A stretch of 64,000 nucleotides of DNA from Theobroma cacao (taxonomy: Eukaryota > Streptophyta > Magnoliopsida > Malvales > Malvaceae): positions 2,442,666 through 2,506,665 of the forward strand of contig NC_030851.1 of the NCBI RefSeq assembly GCF_000208745.1, written 5' to 3'. Below the pieces are notes generated by a model. The model worked only from the letters and a program-made list of their open reading frames with translations, searched no databases and was not told the DNA's origin. Shown one piece after another: positions 10,591 through 24,361 of the stretch. The translations under genes and the position numbers were made by a program. Position 1 is the stretch's first letter. Each line of letters starts with the position of its first letter.

Positions 10591-13000
10591 TATGACACAT
10601 CTAATACTCTTATTTTTTTATATTATAAATTTATTTTTCATATTTTTTTATTTTTATATTAAAAAGCATTTAACATTTATATCATAAAAAATTTTCAAAT
10701 TCTAATATTAAATATATTGAACTCAAAATTTTTATCTTAATTTCCATGAAATCAAAAAGTGAATAAAAAAAAAGAAACAGAATGAGTATTTGTTTCGAAA
10801 AAAGCCTTGAAATTTCAATCATACTTTTGTTAATTTACAAAATTATTTTTTCCCCTTGCCAAAATATTGAGTCTCATTATCTTAAGATTGTACAATATTT
10901 TACATATATATAAATTAATGATTTTAAATATAAAAACGAATTTTCATCCTCAAATTCATAAGTTAAATATGTCGTTAATTATTTCGCATATAATGAATTT
11001 ATACATATAAAATGGAATCTTAACTTAATAAAGAAATAATTTTAGGATTAAATTCAGAAACATTAATCAAACCTTCTGGACAGTGTATTGCTTCAAAGTG
11101 ACGGCTAAAATCTTAGGATTGTTGATTACAAGTGTTTGTAATTAAGGGTTCCTAATCCCCACCTTATTAAAGCATAAAAACTTGCTACAAAAAAGTATCT
11201 TGTTGTTCGATGATTCCTAAGCATATGCCAAGTTGCATGTGTCTTTGTCAAATTCACAGTTGCTTGATTAATTTAATATTAATAATAATAATGATGGTAA
11301 TCATGATAAGGATAGACCTTGGTTCATTTTCTTATGGTCCCAACAAGCTTTGATTGTTTCCAATTTTTAAATTTATTGGCCAATGATCAAACCCTTGCAT
11401 GGGATTTCTTTTTGTTAACACTTTTTATATTGATCTTATCCCAAAAAAAAAATTAAAATTGCGATTGAGACAGGTAAAAAGGTCAGCAAGACTCTCAAAA
11501 TCTAATGTTAGGCACTAGCCCGCCAAGTAATTCTTTTACATACTCTAATTTTTAGTATAATAATTTTTAGAAAAAAATAATTTCTATAAAATTTGAATTT
11601 CTTCCAATGAAAAATTTCATAAAAAATTTATTTTTTCAAGTGCTTAAATAAATGGAGAAGATTTTTGGGATTATTAATTTTTGATCCAACATTTTATCTC
11701 AGGACTATCTGTCCCTCTAAATCATATGCATGATTAGGAGAGACTAAATAATAAATAAAATAAGAATTCCTGTGAAGGAATAAAAAAGTTCAATGATGAC
11801 AATTCTTTCAAAAAATAAATACTCAATAAAAATTGAAAATGAATTTACTTATTTATTAAGGTAAATATTAATATATCATAATAAAAATTGATACAATATG
11901 ATAATATAATCATATAATATTTTTTTTATTTTTTATATCAATCTCATGTAAATATAAAATAATGTTTTGTTAATGATTAATTATAAAACTTTGTTTTATT
12001 TAAAATAAAAATCTATAATTTTGATTAAAAATAATAAAAAATAAAAAAATTTAATAAAATTTAATTTTTAAAAAAAAATTATGTCTTTTCTTGTGTACGT
12101 ACGCATAGGCAGCGATTAGTTCAGCTTCTTCATAGTTTTCTTTAAGCAAGTTGGGGGCGGCGGATCAGCTACATATGATTATAGAATAATCTCATTGGAA
12201 AATACATAGATTCCTGGCAACAACTCTCACCCTGCATTCATGGCAGAAAAACAAAACCAGAAAAGAGACGTTGGTTAGCAATGAGACAAAGGACAAAGAT
12301 CATGTTACCGACATATGCTGATTGTCGTCTCTGTCCATATTTCAAACAAACAAAGAGAGTTTCAACTTAGGACGAAGTCTTAACCGAAAAGGATTTGCGA
12401 GTAAAATTATTTCGTGACGGAGTCAATTTGTTCACAGGGTGATCTTTAAGAATAAGTGCAATGCACCAGAACCTACTTTCTGGAGTAGAAAAGATATCAA
12501 AAGCCGCCTCTAACCTGCCTTTTTTTTATTGAAAAATCTCGGTCGGCTTTGTTTGTGTGTGTGGAAAATACGCGCTAAGCATCCATTGAAAGGAACTTGA
12601 TAGCTCTGTCAGTCAATGGCTCGATGTTGCACCATCGATCCAAATCAATGTATGGCATATTAATTGGCATGTTCTGCCTGTTCATTGTATTTAACTCTAT
12701 GCAAACCATTGTTGGTTTCTCACGCACAGACAGTAGCGACTGTCGAGCAACAGTTCATTGCTACTATTTTGTGTATTGGCCCATGATAGAATTCATGTGC
12801 ACGAAGCTAAAATGATTCAACAGCCGCCCACATGCCCATCTTTTCCAACCTTTTGTTAATAAAAGGGTCCTTTTTAGATAAGATGAGAGAAGCTGAAATC
12901 TGCCAGCGCAATTGAATGAAGTCAGGGATACAGATAGGTATGGCATAATTTGTACTATAAAATTATACAAACTAAAAGATATTTGGTCTTTCTCCATCAC
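10591..13000. other. AT-rich intergenic region, no gene seen
   Basis: Long AT-rich stretch with poly-A/T runs and no recognisable coding sequence. Its right part is the upstream region of the chitinase gene. Confidence 0.5.
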
Positions 13001-13006
13001 TCCCAC

Positions 13007-13019
13007 TATATATATATAT
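13007..13019 (+). promoter_or_regulatory. TATA-type element of the chitinase gene
   Basis: A TATATATATATAT run about 70 bases before the chitinase ATG at 13086, suitably placed for a short 5' leader. Assigned on position and composition only. Confidence 0.5.
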
Positions 13020-13085
13020 GTATATGTATGTCCATCCTCTTAGCCTCCCACACATTGACAAAATCACAGATATTATCCATAAAAA

Positions 13086-14244
13086 ATGAGCTTTCGGGCC
13101 TTGTCAGTTTTTTCTTTGTTCTTATCCTATTTAATCTTGGGCTCAGCTGAGCAGTGTGGACGGCAAGCTGGTGGTGCCCTGTGCCCTGGAGGCCTATGTT
13201 GTAGCCAATTTGGTTGGTGTGGCAACACTGATGACTACTGCAAAAAGGAAAATGGTTGCCAGAGTCAGTGCAGCGGAAGCGGAGGTGATACTGGTGGACT
13301 TGATAGTCTGATAACAAGAGAAAGGTTTGATCAGATGCTTTTGCATAGAAATGATGGTGGTTGTCCTGCTCGTGGCTTCTATACCTATGATGCTTTCATA
13401 GCTGCTGCGAAGTCTTTCCCTGCCTTCGCTACAACCGGTGATGATGCCACTCGCAAGAGGGAAGTTGCTGCTTTCTTGGCCCAAACTTCCCACGAAACTA
13501 CTGGTTAGTCCACTTCGAAAGTTAATCACAAAGTTCACCATGTTTTGAACATGACTTCATCGTTTGGAGATTTAATTTGGTGATGCCGTAGGTGGAGCAG
13601 GATGGGCTGCACCCGATGGTCCATATACGTGGGGATACTGCTACAATAGGGAATTAAACCCCGCTGATTACTGCCAGTGGGATCCAAACTACCCTTGCGC
13701 TCCTGGTAAGCAATATTTTGGCCGGGGTCCAATGCAACTTACTTGGTAAGCCTTTCACCGTTTGCTAATTTCTTTTCTTGAAATGTATTTATGGTAAGGC
13801 AAAATTGTTTTGTTGACATGGGAATAATTACTTAACTTTTGATATATCAGGAACTACAACTATGGGCAGTGTGGAAGAGCCATTGGGGTGGACCTATTAA
13901 ACAACCCAGACCTGCTAGCAACTGATCCTACAATTTCTTTCAAGTCAGCGTTCTGGTTCTGGATGACTCCACAATCACCAAAGCCTTCTTGCCACGATGT
14001 GATCATTGGAGCGTGGTCACCCTCCGGTAGCGACCAGGCGGCAGGCCGGGTTCCAGGGTTTGGTTTGATCACAAATATTATCAATGGCGGCCTTGAATGT
14101 GGTCAAGGTTGGAATGCAAAGGTAGAGGACCGCATTGGGTTCTATAAGAGGTATTGTGACACACTTGGAGTTGGCTATGGTAACAATCTCGACTGCTACA
14201 ACCAGAGGTCTTATAACAATGGACTCTCGGTGGACTCAATGTAG
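13086..14244 (+). CDS. Class I endochitinase (hevein domain + GH19)
   Basis: Three exons: 13086-13503, 13592-13745, 13851-14244, giving 321 residues with intron phases 1 and 2 and GT-AG borders. Order: signal peptide (about 1-21), hevein/CBM18 domain (about 22-62) with eight cysteines, short Gly/Ser linker, then the GH19 catalytic domain. The proposed catalytic acid is Glu137 in HETTGG, with the second Glu near 160 in YNRE. Other GH19 marks are [21 protein letters not shown] and FWFWMTPQ. The C-terminus NGLSVDSM resembles the short hydrophobic vacuolar-sorting propeptide of class I enzymes. Family role: endo-hydrolysis of chitin beta-1,4 links, in defence. Likely vacuolar rather than secreted (inference from the tail). 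Confidence 0.93.
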
Positions 14245-14913
14245 CTAATTTAGTGTCGAATGACTTTGGTAAACAAAGATGTTTAGGGCTTTCGTATTTA
14301 AAATGTACCAGAACAGTGATCCGATCGAATTTGTTGGATTTGCTATGACACTGTGTTCTATGCTTCTCTCAAATTGCTGTCTGAAGATGTTTGAAAGCTT
14401 ATGTAGTCTTGATGTTGCTTTCCCAAAGAATAATAAAATGGATGGTTTCCTTTGATTTTCATTTTTTCTTTGATTGTAGAACATTATGTTGAAATTTTAA
14501 GACAATGTCAAAACCGCAGCAGTAGCAGCAGATACCTGTCATTTCCCAGAGAACCGCTTGGGCTCATGATTCCTTCTCATCTCTCTTCCCTTTGGGCTTT
14601 TTGTACTCAAACAAACGAAAGAGTGTAGAAGCCCAATTTTACCAAGGCTTGCTCATGAACTAATTTTTCAAGATTCCCATCAAATTTGCAATTTTCCATT
14701 GGCCATATCAAGAAAAATTAGATGTAAAATTTATGGAAAAATTTTTCATTAACAGAAACAGCAAAGGCTTCCAAAGCCTGAAGCTGTAACCACTGCTTCA
14801 GTGAGAGGGATGACATTAAGAACTTAAACAAATACTTTGGTACTAGATAATTCTAGCTTATATTTATATACAACATCAGAGTCTAAATTAAGCTTTGCAT
14901 AGTAATTTGGGCT
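14245..14913. other. Convergent 3' regions of chitinase and NAC genes
   Basis: Tail-to-tail spacer. AATAAAATGG near 14430 is a plausible plus-strand polyadenylation signal for the chitinase transcript. No further gene seen. Confidence 0.5.
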
Positions 14914-16347
14914 CTAGAAATTCAAGATGTTGGCATACGGTGTCAGATTTTGAAACCAGGGACTAGTTAGCTGAGTCCAAAATTGATCCTGGTTCCAGTC
15001 GGTCATTTTGGGTAGTTGGAGCTCTGGCAATTTTTCCTTGCCTAATGGGAATTGCAGAGATGTTGAAGGAGTTTCGTTCTCCTTTGCTGTTCCATCTCTT
15101 TTCTCTTCTACCATGGCTTCTTCCTCTTCGATTTCTTTCTTCAAGACCACTTGAGGTACAGAAATTGATGGCACCACATCTTCTTTTGGGCTGCAGAAAG
15201 AGATGGTCTCTAAGGATGAAAGTGGAGATGAAGGGGATGTGTTCATTGCCTTCGACTCTTCCTCCAGTGCTGCCCTTTGCTCCAGGACTTTCAAGGAAGT
15301 TGCCTTCCTATATATCTTGCACAGAACTATGTCCTGCATTCGTACAGAAATTAACATCAGAAAAATGTATCTGTACATTTGTCAGATAAATGAGAATGAC
15401 ATTAACTTTTATTCAAATCTTATGACAAAAGTTGGGACCCTTCATATGTCATAACAGAAAAGTGTTCACATTATCTTTATTTGCAATTGACCTAAATCAT
15501 TTGCATTCAAACTCGTTTAAGAAAGTTTGGTTTGAAGACAAAGAATACTGAAGTCAAAAGTCAGGTCTTTCTAATTTTTAATTACTCGAGGGTTTAGCAG
15601 TTTGAAAATGCTGTTGCTACAAAAGCATTTATGGCAGAGAACAATAATTTCTTCACTAGGTTCCCCATTTTCTAACATATGATACTATTAACTTGGAAGG
15701 AGAACTCAATCTTTCATGGGAATGAACCCCAGTCCCCACATTAGAGGCTGCTAATGCCAATTAACTTAAAATATGAAAATGAAAAAGGTACCTTAGGCAA
15801 GGGGTGACCATCTGGTAGACGGTACTCGTTCATGACCCAATCAGTCTTGCTTCCTCGGGGAGCTCTCCCCTTATAGAAAACAAGAGTCTTTTTCAGGCCA
15901 ATGATGCGCTTTGGATCTGATAAGCTCACAATTTTCCGGTCAGAACCAGTGGCTTTCCAGAATCCGTTTTCAGTAGTCCTGTTAGGCCTCCCTCCACTGC
16001 CATGCTTCCTGTCTCTAGGCACAAAAAAGTACCACTCCCTCTCTCCAATCTTTGACAATCCTATACAACATTAATAAACAAAAAACATCTTAAGCATAAC
16101 CAGTCATATGTATTTGCCTATGTCATTTAAACAAACAAACTAAAGCGTATATATATGTACCAGGCAAGTCCCAGGGATCATGGTGATAGATGTTGAGAAA
16201 CCCAATTACATCATAACGCAACTTCTTGCCATAAATCATGTTTCTGAGGTAAAAATCAAGGAGCTCTTCCTCCGTTGGATGGAACCGGAAGCCTGGAAGT
16301 CCAATCTCTGGGTTGGGATCATCTATATTGGATTGACAGCTGCTCAT
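14914..16347 (-). CDS. NAC-domain transcription factor
   Basis: Three exons on the minus strand: 16347-16161, 16060-15792, 15333-14914; 291 residues, intron phases 1 and 0. The N-terminal NAC domain (about residues 17-162) shows its five subdomains in order: [47 protein letters not shown]...[31 protein letters not shown] with WVMNEYRLP; and LCKIYRK. Intron 1 falls directly after DPWDLPG, as in most NAC genes. The C-terminal part (about 163-291) has an acidic run ([12 protein letters not shown]) and ends in an aromatic/leucine motif ([13 protein letters not shown]...NILNF), typical of an activation region. The [13 protein letters not shown]...[10 protein letters not shown] pattern resembles the LOV1/ANAC035 side of the family, but the subgroup is tentative. 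Predicted nuclear, DNA-binding. Confidence 0.92.
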
Positions 16348-16480
16348 AGTGGTTAGTGAAATTATACTGCTGTAGTTAGTTTTCAGGTTCTCAGCTTGGT
16401 TTAGGATATGTTGTAGGTGAATAAGATAGAAAATGCAAAACGAAAAATGTTGCTGCATGCAAAGACGGAGTCTTGTTAGA

Positions 16481-16488
16481 TATTTATA
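16481..16488 (-). promoter_or_regulatory. TATA box of the NAC gene
   Basis: TATAAATA on the minus strand, 134 bases upstream of the NAC start codon. Confidence 0.55.
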
Positions 16489-18940
16489 GGGATGGTAGAT
16501 AACACATTGCTGATAAATAGTGGGAAATGACCAAGTCATCAAACATTGTAAGGCAGCAGAAAAGTCTTGAAAAATTAGAAGTATCTGCAGAGAGGGGACA
16601 GAGGTCTATTCCCAAATGGTGGAACCCACACGCTTAAACACAATAAAGTCACCGGTGACTAACCTGTGAGGTGGACAACGACTGATTTCTGAGTTCTTGC
16701 TTGACCCGCTTTTTCTTTTATTTGTCCACTTTTACTTGGAAATTCCAGGCACAGAGGGGTTTTATTTTCCAAGTAAATTCTGCCACTCAATTTGATCTTT
16801 GAACAAATGAACTAGGATTGCAGATTCAAGTTTCAAAATACATATCAGTAGTCAGCTGGTCTTTTAGTCTCTTCAACCTTGTCATTAGCTTAATTTGAAT
16901 TGGTCATAATAACTAAAATCCTCTCTGCTGCTACTATTTCGGCAGTAGTAAATTGCAATCGAAAGCTACGATTTCTTTTTCAAGAGAAATCTAAAGCTGC
17001 TGCAAGCATGAATGGAGCATTGCACCGTGCTTAAAAGTCTTGAAATTTAGACCCATCTAAACCAACCAAGGCAAGAACTAACCCTACAGCAAACACACAC
17101 ACTGTATTACTACGCATGGAACTTGGATCAAAAATAAAGTTGTCAGCGATTGATGGAATTTTATAATTTAAATAAAAAACAATTGAAGTGATTTCATTAC
17201 TCAGAATTAGTACACAAATATTACCCTTGCATGGTCACTACCATGCAGTACAGCACATACAGAGTATGAAACTCCCTGTCATAGCTTATTCTTCTGACGT
17301 GAAAAAGAAGGCAAAAAGCATAATTGGGTTACAGACGAAATCAAACTATAAACCCAAAGTTTTACAACTATTTAATTATAAATTAAACGGATTCAAATTC
17401 TTTCCACAATTCAAATTTCTTTTAATCCAATATCATGTCGATCACATTACAGTATGAACTTTACAAATGAACACAGGAGTGAAAAACCGCGTTAGCCGTA
17501 ATATCTTTGGATCAGTGATACAGAGCCAGATAAACATGTTTAGCATGATCCATGGAACTAGTACCACTTTCCTTACACCTCAAAACGATTACTTGACTGT
17601 TGACTTGATGACTCCACCCAGCAGGGAATTAATCCTTAAAGAGGATCGTTGGAATAAACAAACCAACATCTACGAAGGCAAATCACACCAACCATTCATC
17701 AATAAAATAATTCCTCATGAAATGCAAAAGCATGGTCAGTAGTGGTGGGTCAATTTTCTCTTTATAATAATAGTAAACCTAAGTATCCATAACATTAATA
17801 AAATATTAAATAAAAAAGACTTCAAATTTTTTTTTCTACAAGTTGTCAATTCAAAGGCAAATTACGCGTTTTTAGCATATTTTGGTCCCATTCTGCTTTC
17901 TTTCTTCTAGTCTATCGACCTCATTATAAATTGTTATAGTTTTAAAGAGCAAAAAGAATTTCGTGGCTTCTATGGGTGCTTTGACTTGGAAGTCTCCGCT
18001 CAAGACCCGAACAAGTCTTTTTCCCTTATTGGGTAAACTTTGATATCATTATACATTAAGTATTTACGAGAACATTGATACGCAAAGGCCTCTTCTTCTA
18101 CTTATAGCAAGTGTTTAATTTCATTAGAAATTTTGGCCTCTTGTGGATTTTTTCTTTCTCAATTAATATCGTGTGAATATTTTGTTTTTTCAATTAACAC
18201 TCTGTGAATAATTTCTGTTTTCACGTAAATTAAGCAGTTAATTTTATCTAATAAAATTATCAAAATACTCTTGATTCGAAGTTAATCTTTTATTCATATT
18301 TAATGTTAACTTTGAATTGAATGTAAATTTATTACGTAAAATTAACAATTTTTAATTTCTGTGAGAACAGAAATTATTCATAAAATATAAATTAAAAAAA
18401 TTTAAATCATAAAATATCATATGAAAAAAATTTGAAATCCTAAAAAATTATACGTAAATTTTGATTTTCATTTTAAGGAATGGATGGTGGTTTTGTTTAA
18501 TGAGACAGGAGCGTTGCAAGAGGACAAAGGTAGCTTTCGTTGCAATTTCCTTGAAGTTTCTTTAGTTTTGGCAATTGAATACTTTTCCTAAGAATAAGTT
18601 CACTGATTGCTACGGAGAAACACGGTTTCCCTTTTCTTGGAGAGCTACTGCGATTTCAGTTTAACGTTCAATCATTTGTTTTTGCTTTATTTTAACCTCA
18701 AAATTTTATTATAATCAGTTTCATTTCATAAGCTCTTTCTTGCTTTTTGCTTTTAAAATGTGAGCTTCACGTGTAAGGTGCAGGGTAGTTAAAACGAAAG
18801 GAGGGTAATAATTAGAGCAGATAAAGAAAACTTAATTTGATATGAAAATTTAATTTCTTTGTTGGTATTCTGATCATGGTGGGCAAGTAATTATTCAGTG
18901 CAAAAATGAATATGTTTGCAATAAATGATTGGTTTATGGC
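16489..18940. other. Upstream region of NAC gene and AT-rich spacer
   Basis: No recognisable gene. Two adjacent plus-strand frames (17188-17457 and 17467-17742, 89 and 91 codons) have no known domain, start in unremarkable context and are not convincing. Confidence 0.45.
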
Positions 18941-18944
18941 ATAA

Positions 18945-19345
18945 TATCTAAAAAGGTTTATGCATTAATTTAAATTTTTTTTATTTTATATTTTTAATCA
19001 TATTTTAAAATTTTTATTTTGGATCAAACAGGTTTTTAAAACTAACGATTGATTAATTATCGTTAATCAAAACGCTATATGTCTTTTTTATATTACCTGA
19101 TTTTGACATGATATGCTAACATATTATGATAGACGACGATGTGGTATGATAATATGACTATGTGATATTTTTTATTCTCTACTTCAATATCACGTCGACA
19201 CTACGTGAGTACAAAAATGACAAGTGACATTTGATTAATGATAATTAATTAATAGTTAGTCATAAATATTTATTTGAATTAAAATAAAAATATAAAAGTT
19301 TGATTGAATGCAATATATAAATAAAAGTTTATTTGAATTTTAAGG
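18945..19345 (+). mobile_element. AT-rich foldback element, copy 1
   Basis: Matches the element near 39.35-39.83 kb in its central and right parts (the TGTGATATTTTT...CATCAATATCA region, then TTGATTAATGATAATTAATTAA, then AAAATAAAAATATA and the right arm). No coding sequence, so a MITE-like foldback element is inferred. Boundaries are approximate and no target duplication was identified. Confidence 0.55.
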
Positions 19346-19349
19346 AATA

Positions 19350-19800
19350 GTTCAAAAACTTTTTAAAAATCATAATATTTAAAAAAAACTTTTAAACTAT
19401 TTAAAAATATATAAATAAATTATTATTCTTTTATTGCATTTAATCAAGTCTTTATATTTTTATTTTAAGTTAAATAAGTCTTTATATTTTTATTTTTAAT
19501 CAAATAAATATTTTTATAGCTAATAGTTGACTTAGTCAAAATGTCACTTGTTATTTTATGCCACATGACATTGATATGTCATAATAAATGATGATATGAC
19601 ATATTAATATAATATTTTTTATCTTCTACATCAACGTCACGTGATATAGAATGATAAATAATATTTTAATTAAATTAATCATTAATCATAAAAATTGTTT
19701 AATTTAAAATAAAAGTACATGAATTTACACAAACACAATAAAAAAAATTATAAATTTACTTAATTTTTTTAATAATTCAAAAGTTTCTTTCAATATCGTG
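19350..19800 (-). mobile_element. AT-rich foldback element, copy 2 (inverted relative to copy 1)
   Basis: Beginning near 19429 the sequence TTTAATCAAGTCTTTATATTTTT is the reverse complement of the right arm of copy 1 (TTTGATTGAATGCAATA). Copies 1 and 2 therefore sit head to head and could form one large hairpin. Boundaries approximate. Confidence 0.5.
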
Positions 19801-22800
19801 GCTTTTTAAAACATTATGTAATTGTTTTCGTCAAAAGGATTGTAATATAAGTTTGAACCCAAATCAATAAATTTGGAGAATAGATTCCGAAGATCATGTT
19901 AAAAATTGTTTTAATTAGTATCATTTCTGTACAAACCTCTCCAATTTGGAAGAGAAACAAACAAAAAAAAGGGGTGAGTCTAGAAGAAATTCTAAACTAA
20001 AAAAAGACTTTTCTTCTCTTAAATTGAGGCAGGCATCAATCATGGGCCCCCTCAAGATTGAGATTGAATGCCTCTGCCAATTCGAATGATGTGCAATGAA
20101 GGCTAAAATTCTGGCGGAAATTAGGTTCCACAATCATTTTAATTGCCAGTTTGCAATGCTCAAGTTCATAACAGCAATTTCACATGGCCATGTCAAGCAT
20201 TGGAACAACTTAAATTCCACACAATTATTTGTTAATTAAACTGTCTTTGCCATAAGTTTTGTGGTGGCCTTAGACCTGGAAAGTTTTGGTACTGACAAGA
20301 AATTAGACTGGGAACTTACAATGCAATGAATATGCTGCTGAGTCCTTAACTTTGGGTGGATGGTCTTCCTAGGCACTTCCAGGGACTTTGAATAAAGACT
20401 TGCTGGAAACACAAGAATTGATGAAATAGAGAAGACCATATTCTTTCTACAAAGCTTTAGTTATTAGTCTTTATGTTCTGTTCAAACATCTCTATGTATT
20501 ACATTAAATACGGAGACTATTGTCTTTTTTTTTTTTTTGAAAAGCGACTATAGTCTATGTTTTAACATCACTTGTTGATTAAAATTTGAAATTTTATATG
20601 AAAAAATTTAAATTCTAATCTTAAATGGATTAAGTAAAGTTGATGAGATAAGACAATATAATCTTTCATCGTACTATTCAAAATTCTTACGTAAGATGAG
20701 AGAAATTATCTTTTGTCAATTTCGTCTTAATGCCCGCTTGTCCCTTTGAATGAGTATCAAGAGACAAAGAGTGAATACATCAAGATTCAAATCTTTTTTA
20801 TTTTTTATTTTGTCTTATTATAGATATTTAAAACAAAAGGTAAAATATAATCTGATTTTTTCTTTATGAAAATATGTTTGGAAATGAAAGAGTGGAATTG
20901 GATTTAACTTGTTTTATAAATTGTGAGGATGAAATTAAAGGCACACGTTATATATATATAAATTAGTTAAATTTTAATATTTTTATGTATTTGAAAGGAT
21001 CTAAAAAGATGAATTTGTAATTGACAGTTTCATATAATTATATAAAAAATACACCGTTAAATAAAAATTCAATAAATTCATAAATTTATATTTATGAAGT
21101 AAAATGATTAAGTAATAGTATATAAATATTATATATCGATCGTATATCAAATATAAACTCCATAAAAAAAATCCATCATGAGGTTTTGTTGAGGAAGTGG
21201 GCTCTTGGCCCAATTTTTGTGAAATGTAAACAATGTTAAAAAATTTGAGGCCCAGGAAGTTTTAGTTGTACTATAAAAGAAAAATCTAAAGCCCAAAACA
21301 ACAGGCAGAAGGCAATGCCATTGACCCACTTTGGAGCCCCATAAAACAGAGAAAAACAAAGGGAAACATGGCTTTGAAATATTGAACTGATCCAATCAAG
21401 ACCCAAAGCAGGCAGGTAAATCTGAAAAGGACGCAGCTGGGGAGTGGGGAGTTTGATTGTTGACAACATTGTTTACTGACGAAACAAAGCAGTAGAGAGT
21501 TTGAATCGAACCAAACTGAACAGTTGTATTAAACGATCAGGTGTAGGCTGGAAAGAATTGGAGGGGACACAAGGTAAGAGGATAATGGAAGTTGTCTAGG
21601 TATGGGTGGTGGGTTTGGTAGGAGACTACCGGACTAGTAGAACTAGAATCCTAGCATAGGCATTCTGTTTAGCAGAAAGGGGTTGTGTGTCCTTCACATC
21701 AGCATCAGCTACATTCTTCATTCAATTGTGACATAGGTTTATGTGCTCCCCAACTATTTGAGCATCAGCTGTATTCCGGGTGGTTAGGGTCTTACTGTTT
21801 AGGAGGCAGCACATCCCCCACCTTGACCATCTAGCTTTCAAGTGGGACTTGGGTTTGGTTTTTGACAAGAATAGGACTTTGATCTTGTTGCAGATAAGAT
21901 TTGTACAGGACTTAATCATGACAGGCATTCCATTGTTTTCCGTCTTTCACAATCATAACTTCATGCACCCCAAGTTTTAACTTCTTCAGAATCACTCTTG
22001 CTAATGAGAATTAAGCCATAAACAACAAATTTTCCTTATTTCGGGAATTACAAATACTGGGTTTTGTTTTGTTTCTTCTATTTTCGTGGAAATGGGAAGC
22101 ATGTATGGTCCCCACATCTCAGTTGGGAGTAACCACCGCGGCCTTCAAGTTGATGATGAACAACAGCTATCACAGTGTCTCCTTCAGACAGAGCTTTTTA
22201 AGGGCGGCACTCCTTCTGTTCTGGTATCATCATTGGCTTTTTGCCTTTGCCGAAGGGGAGGACCAGAGCAGGAGCAGCACAAAGGAAAAAAGGGCACACA
22301 AAAACTGCAACAACTAAACCGGTCCCCCAACTGTTGTCACGTTGCCCCATTACCCTGAACCTTATGATAGAACATGCTGCTTCTGGGGAACCAATGCTCC
22401 ATTGCTTGGAGCTTTCTTCTACTATCGTCTGCATGGACCAGGCTGACAGAGGATGTTATACCGCTCCTCTCATTGGAAAACTAGGCCTTGTGTCCCCCCC
22501 AAAGGACACTCCCTGCTATCACATTATTTGAATTATAACCTCATTAAACCCAAATAAAATATTATAACCTTATTAAACCCAAATAAATACTAGCCAAGCG
22601 CTTTATATTTCTTACGGGAAAAGGGGTAAATATGATTATTAAAGTAAAGAGAAGAAAAGCCAACGGCAGCGACGATAGGAAAACAAAGTTAGGTTGATGT
22701 TAGGCTCAGATTATGAGTTTATCTAAAAGCTTGGCAGCTGTGTCAGATAATGCAGGAAACAAGGTTGCGTATCAGGCCGAGAGTCCATTATAAAGCTTTT

Positions 22801-24361
22801 AGGGCTGCGAAAACTCCAATGATTAATTAACTTTTGATTACCAATGACGTTGTTTCCTTCTTGAACAGCTTTACAAATGGCGACAGGCAACATGGATGAT
22901 CTAGTTAATTACTACAATAAAACAATAAATTAATGCCACCAGACCCCAAAGGGTCTACGCTCTATGACCTAAATTTTCTCCTGAAATGGCAAAATCACTA
23001 GAAAGAAAGAGAAAGAAAGTTTGTATGGTACAATTCCCCCAAGGCTCCAAAAGAAAAAAAAAATGAGCTGACATGAAAAGAAAGAAAGATAAAGCAACCC
23101 CCAATAAGATTACAAATAATATATCTGAGAAATATGCTATGCATTGACTATATGAAAAAGGGCCCTTCCCCACTAGAAAATGCACTATTCATTTTGAGAC
23201 TATGCATCAATAACCATGGGAAAGAACATGTGTATTTGATACAAGACTATTCATTGAAATGCAAAGTGCAACTATTACATGGTAGAAATGTATAGAAACT
23301 ATCACATCAGCAGAAAACATGAAACTTTCCATTTACGTTCTAGCAAAGTCCCATCCAAGGCAAAGGCCAGGGAACTCCTCTCATCCCCAAACATTTGTCA
23401 AAATTTCAACTTATTGTACAGCAAACACATTTGAAAATGTATGTGGCAGATAAGACAATGCAAAAGGCAAGTAAATTTGACATATATACCACTGGAAGAA
23501 GTTGGGTTTTCCTAATTTTTGGGCAACAGCAAAAGCTAGCTCTGTGGCTTGGTATGTCATCATAATTACTCACTCCTTTTCTTAATTTTATTTTCCAAGC
23601 CATCATTGTCTATCATCTCTCCTCTCACCACAGGTAGTAGAAAACAAAACAGCCCCAGTGTCCACCTACAGTTCAAAAATCACTGTCCCTGCAAATGAGC
23701 TGGAGACTGTAGCAGTAATGTACTACTCTCTGATCACACCTAGCCTGGATCCCAAGTTTTTTTTTTTTTTTTCAAAAATGAAGTCATCATAGCCTAGCCT
23801 GGATCCCTAGTTCCCAACCCAACTAAACAAAAAGTTAGTAGTAAAAAAGAAGAACACAGGTTCCCCAGTTGGAGGGGCTCTATCAAAAGCCAAGCCCCAC
23901 AACCCCAACTTCAACTTTTTAAGGTCGTCAAATGATGCAAATGCATAAATCATCACTCACCATAACAGTACCTTAAAAAACTGGCAGAACAAAAAGAGAA
24001 CAAGTTGTAAAACTATCAGCAAAGTAATGCATGCTATAGTCCATTGACAATTTGACATACATAATAAAGCTGCTACTTTTTGGATTTTGCTTCTTGTTCA
24101 TTCTATAATTTTTGTACATAGTTCAAGATACCAAAATACTAAGCTTGAATGCCCAAGTAAATGAGCTTTTAGCTCCGATCTCTTAATACCAAAAAAGACC
24201 CACTTTTGTCATTGTCTTCTCTTTATCTTCTTGTCATTCAAACCTTTACCAGACCATTATGGAATGGTTGGTATATGACCCAAAAATCAAAATAAAAAGC
24301 TAAGAGCCTAAAACAACTTTTTCCCTACTTTTTCCTATCTTATTCCATTTTCGTCTCTCCT
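19801..24361. other. Long intergenic stretch, no gene recognised
   Basis: Several short overlapping frames (for example 20236-20439 minus and 22069-22531 in different plus frames) have no recognisable domain. The stretch 21.5-22.5 kb is less AT-rich than its surroundings but shows no identifiable coding or RNA signature. The 3' untranslated region of the LOG gene should occupy the right end. Confidence 0.4.

Noticed and set aside
17188..17742. Two adjacent frames of about 90 codons
   Set aside because: No recognisable domain, AT-rich context, no splice partner found.
22069..22531. Overlapping short frames in a less AT-rich stretch
   Set aside because: Different frames compete, none resembles a known family, and no hairpin or tRNA/microRNA signature was found.
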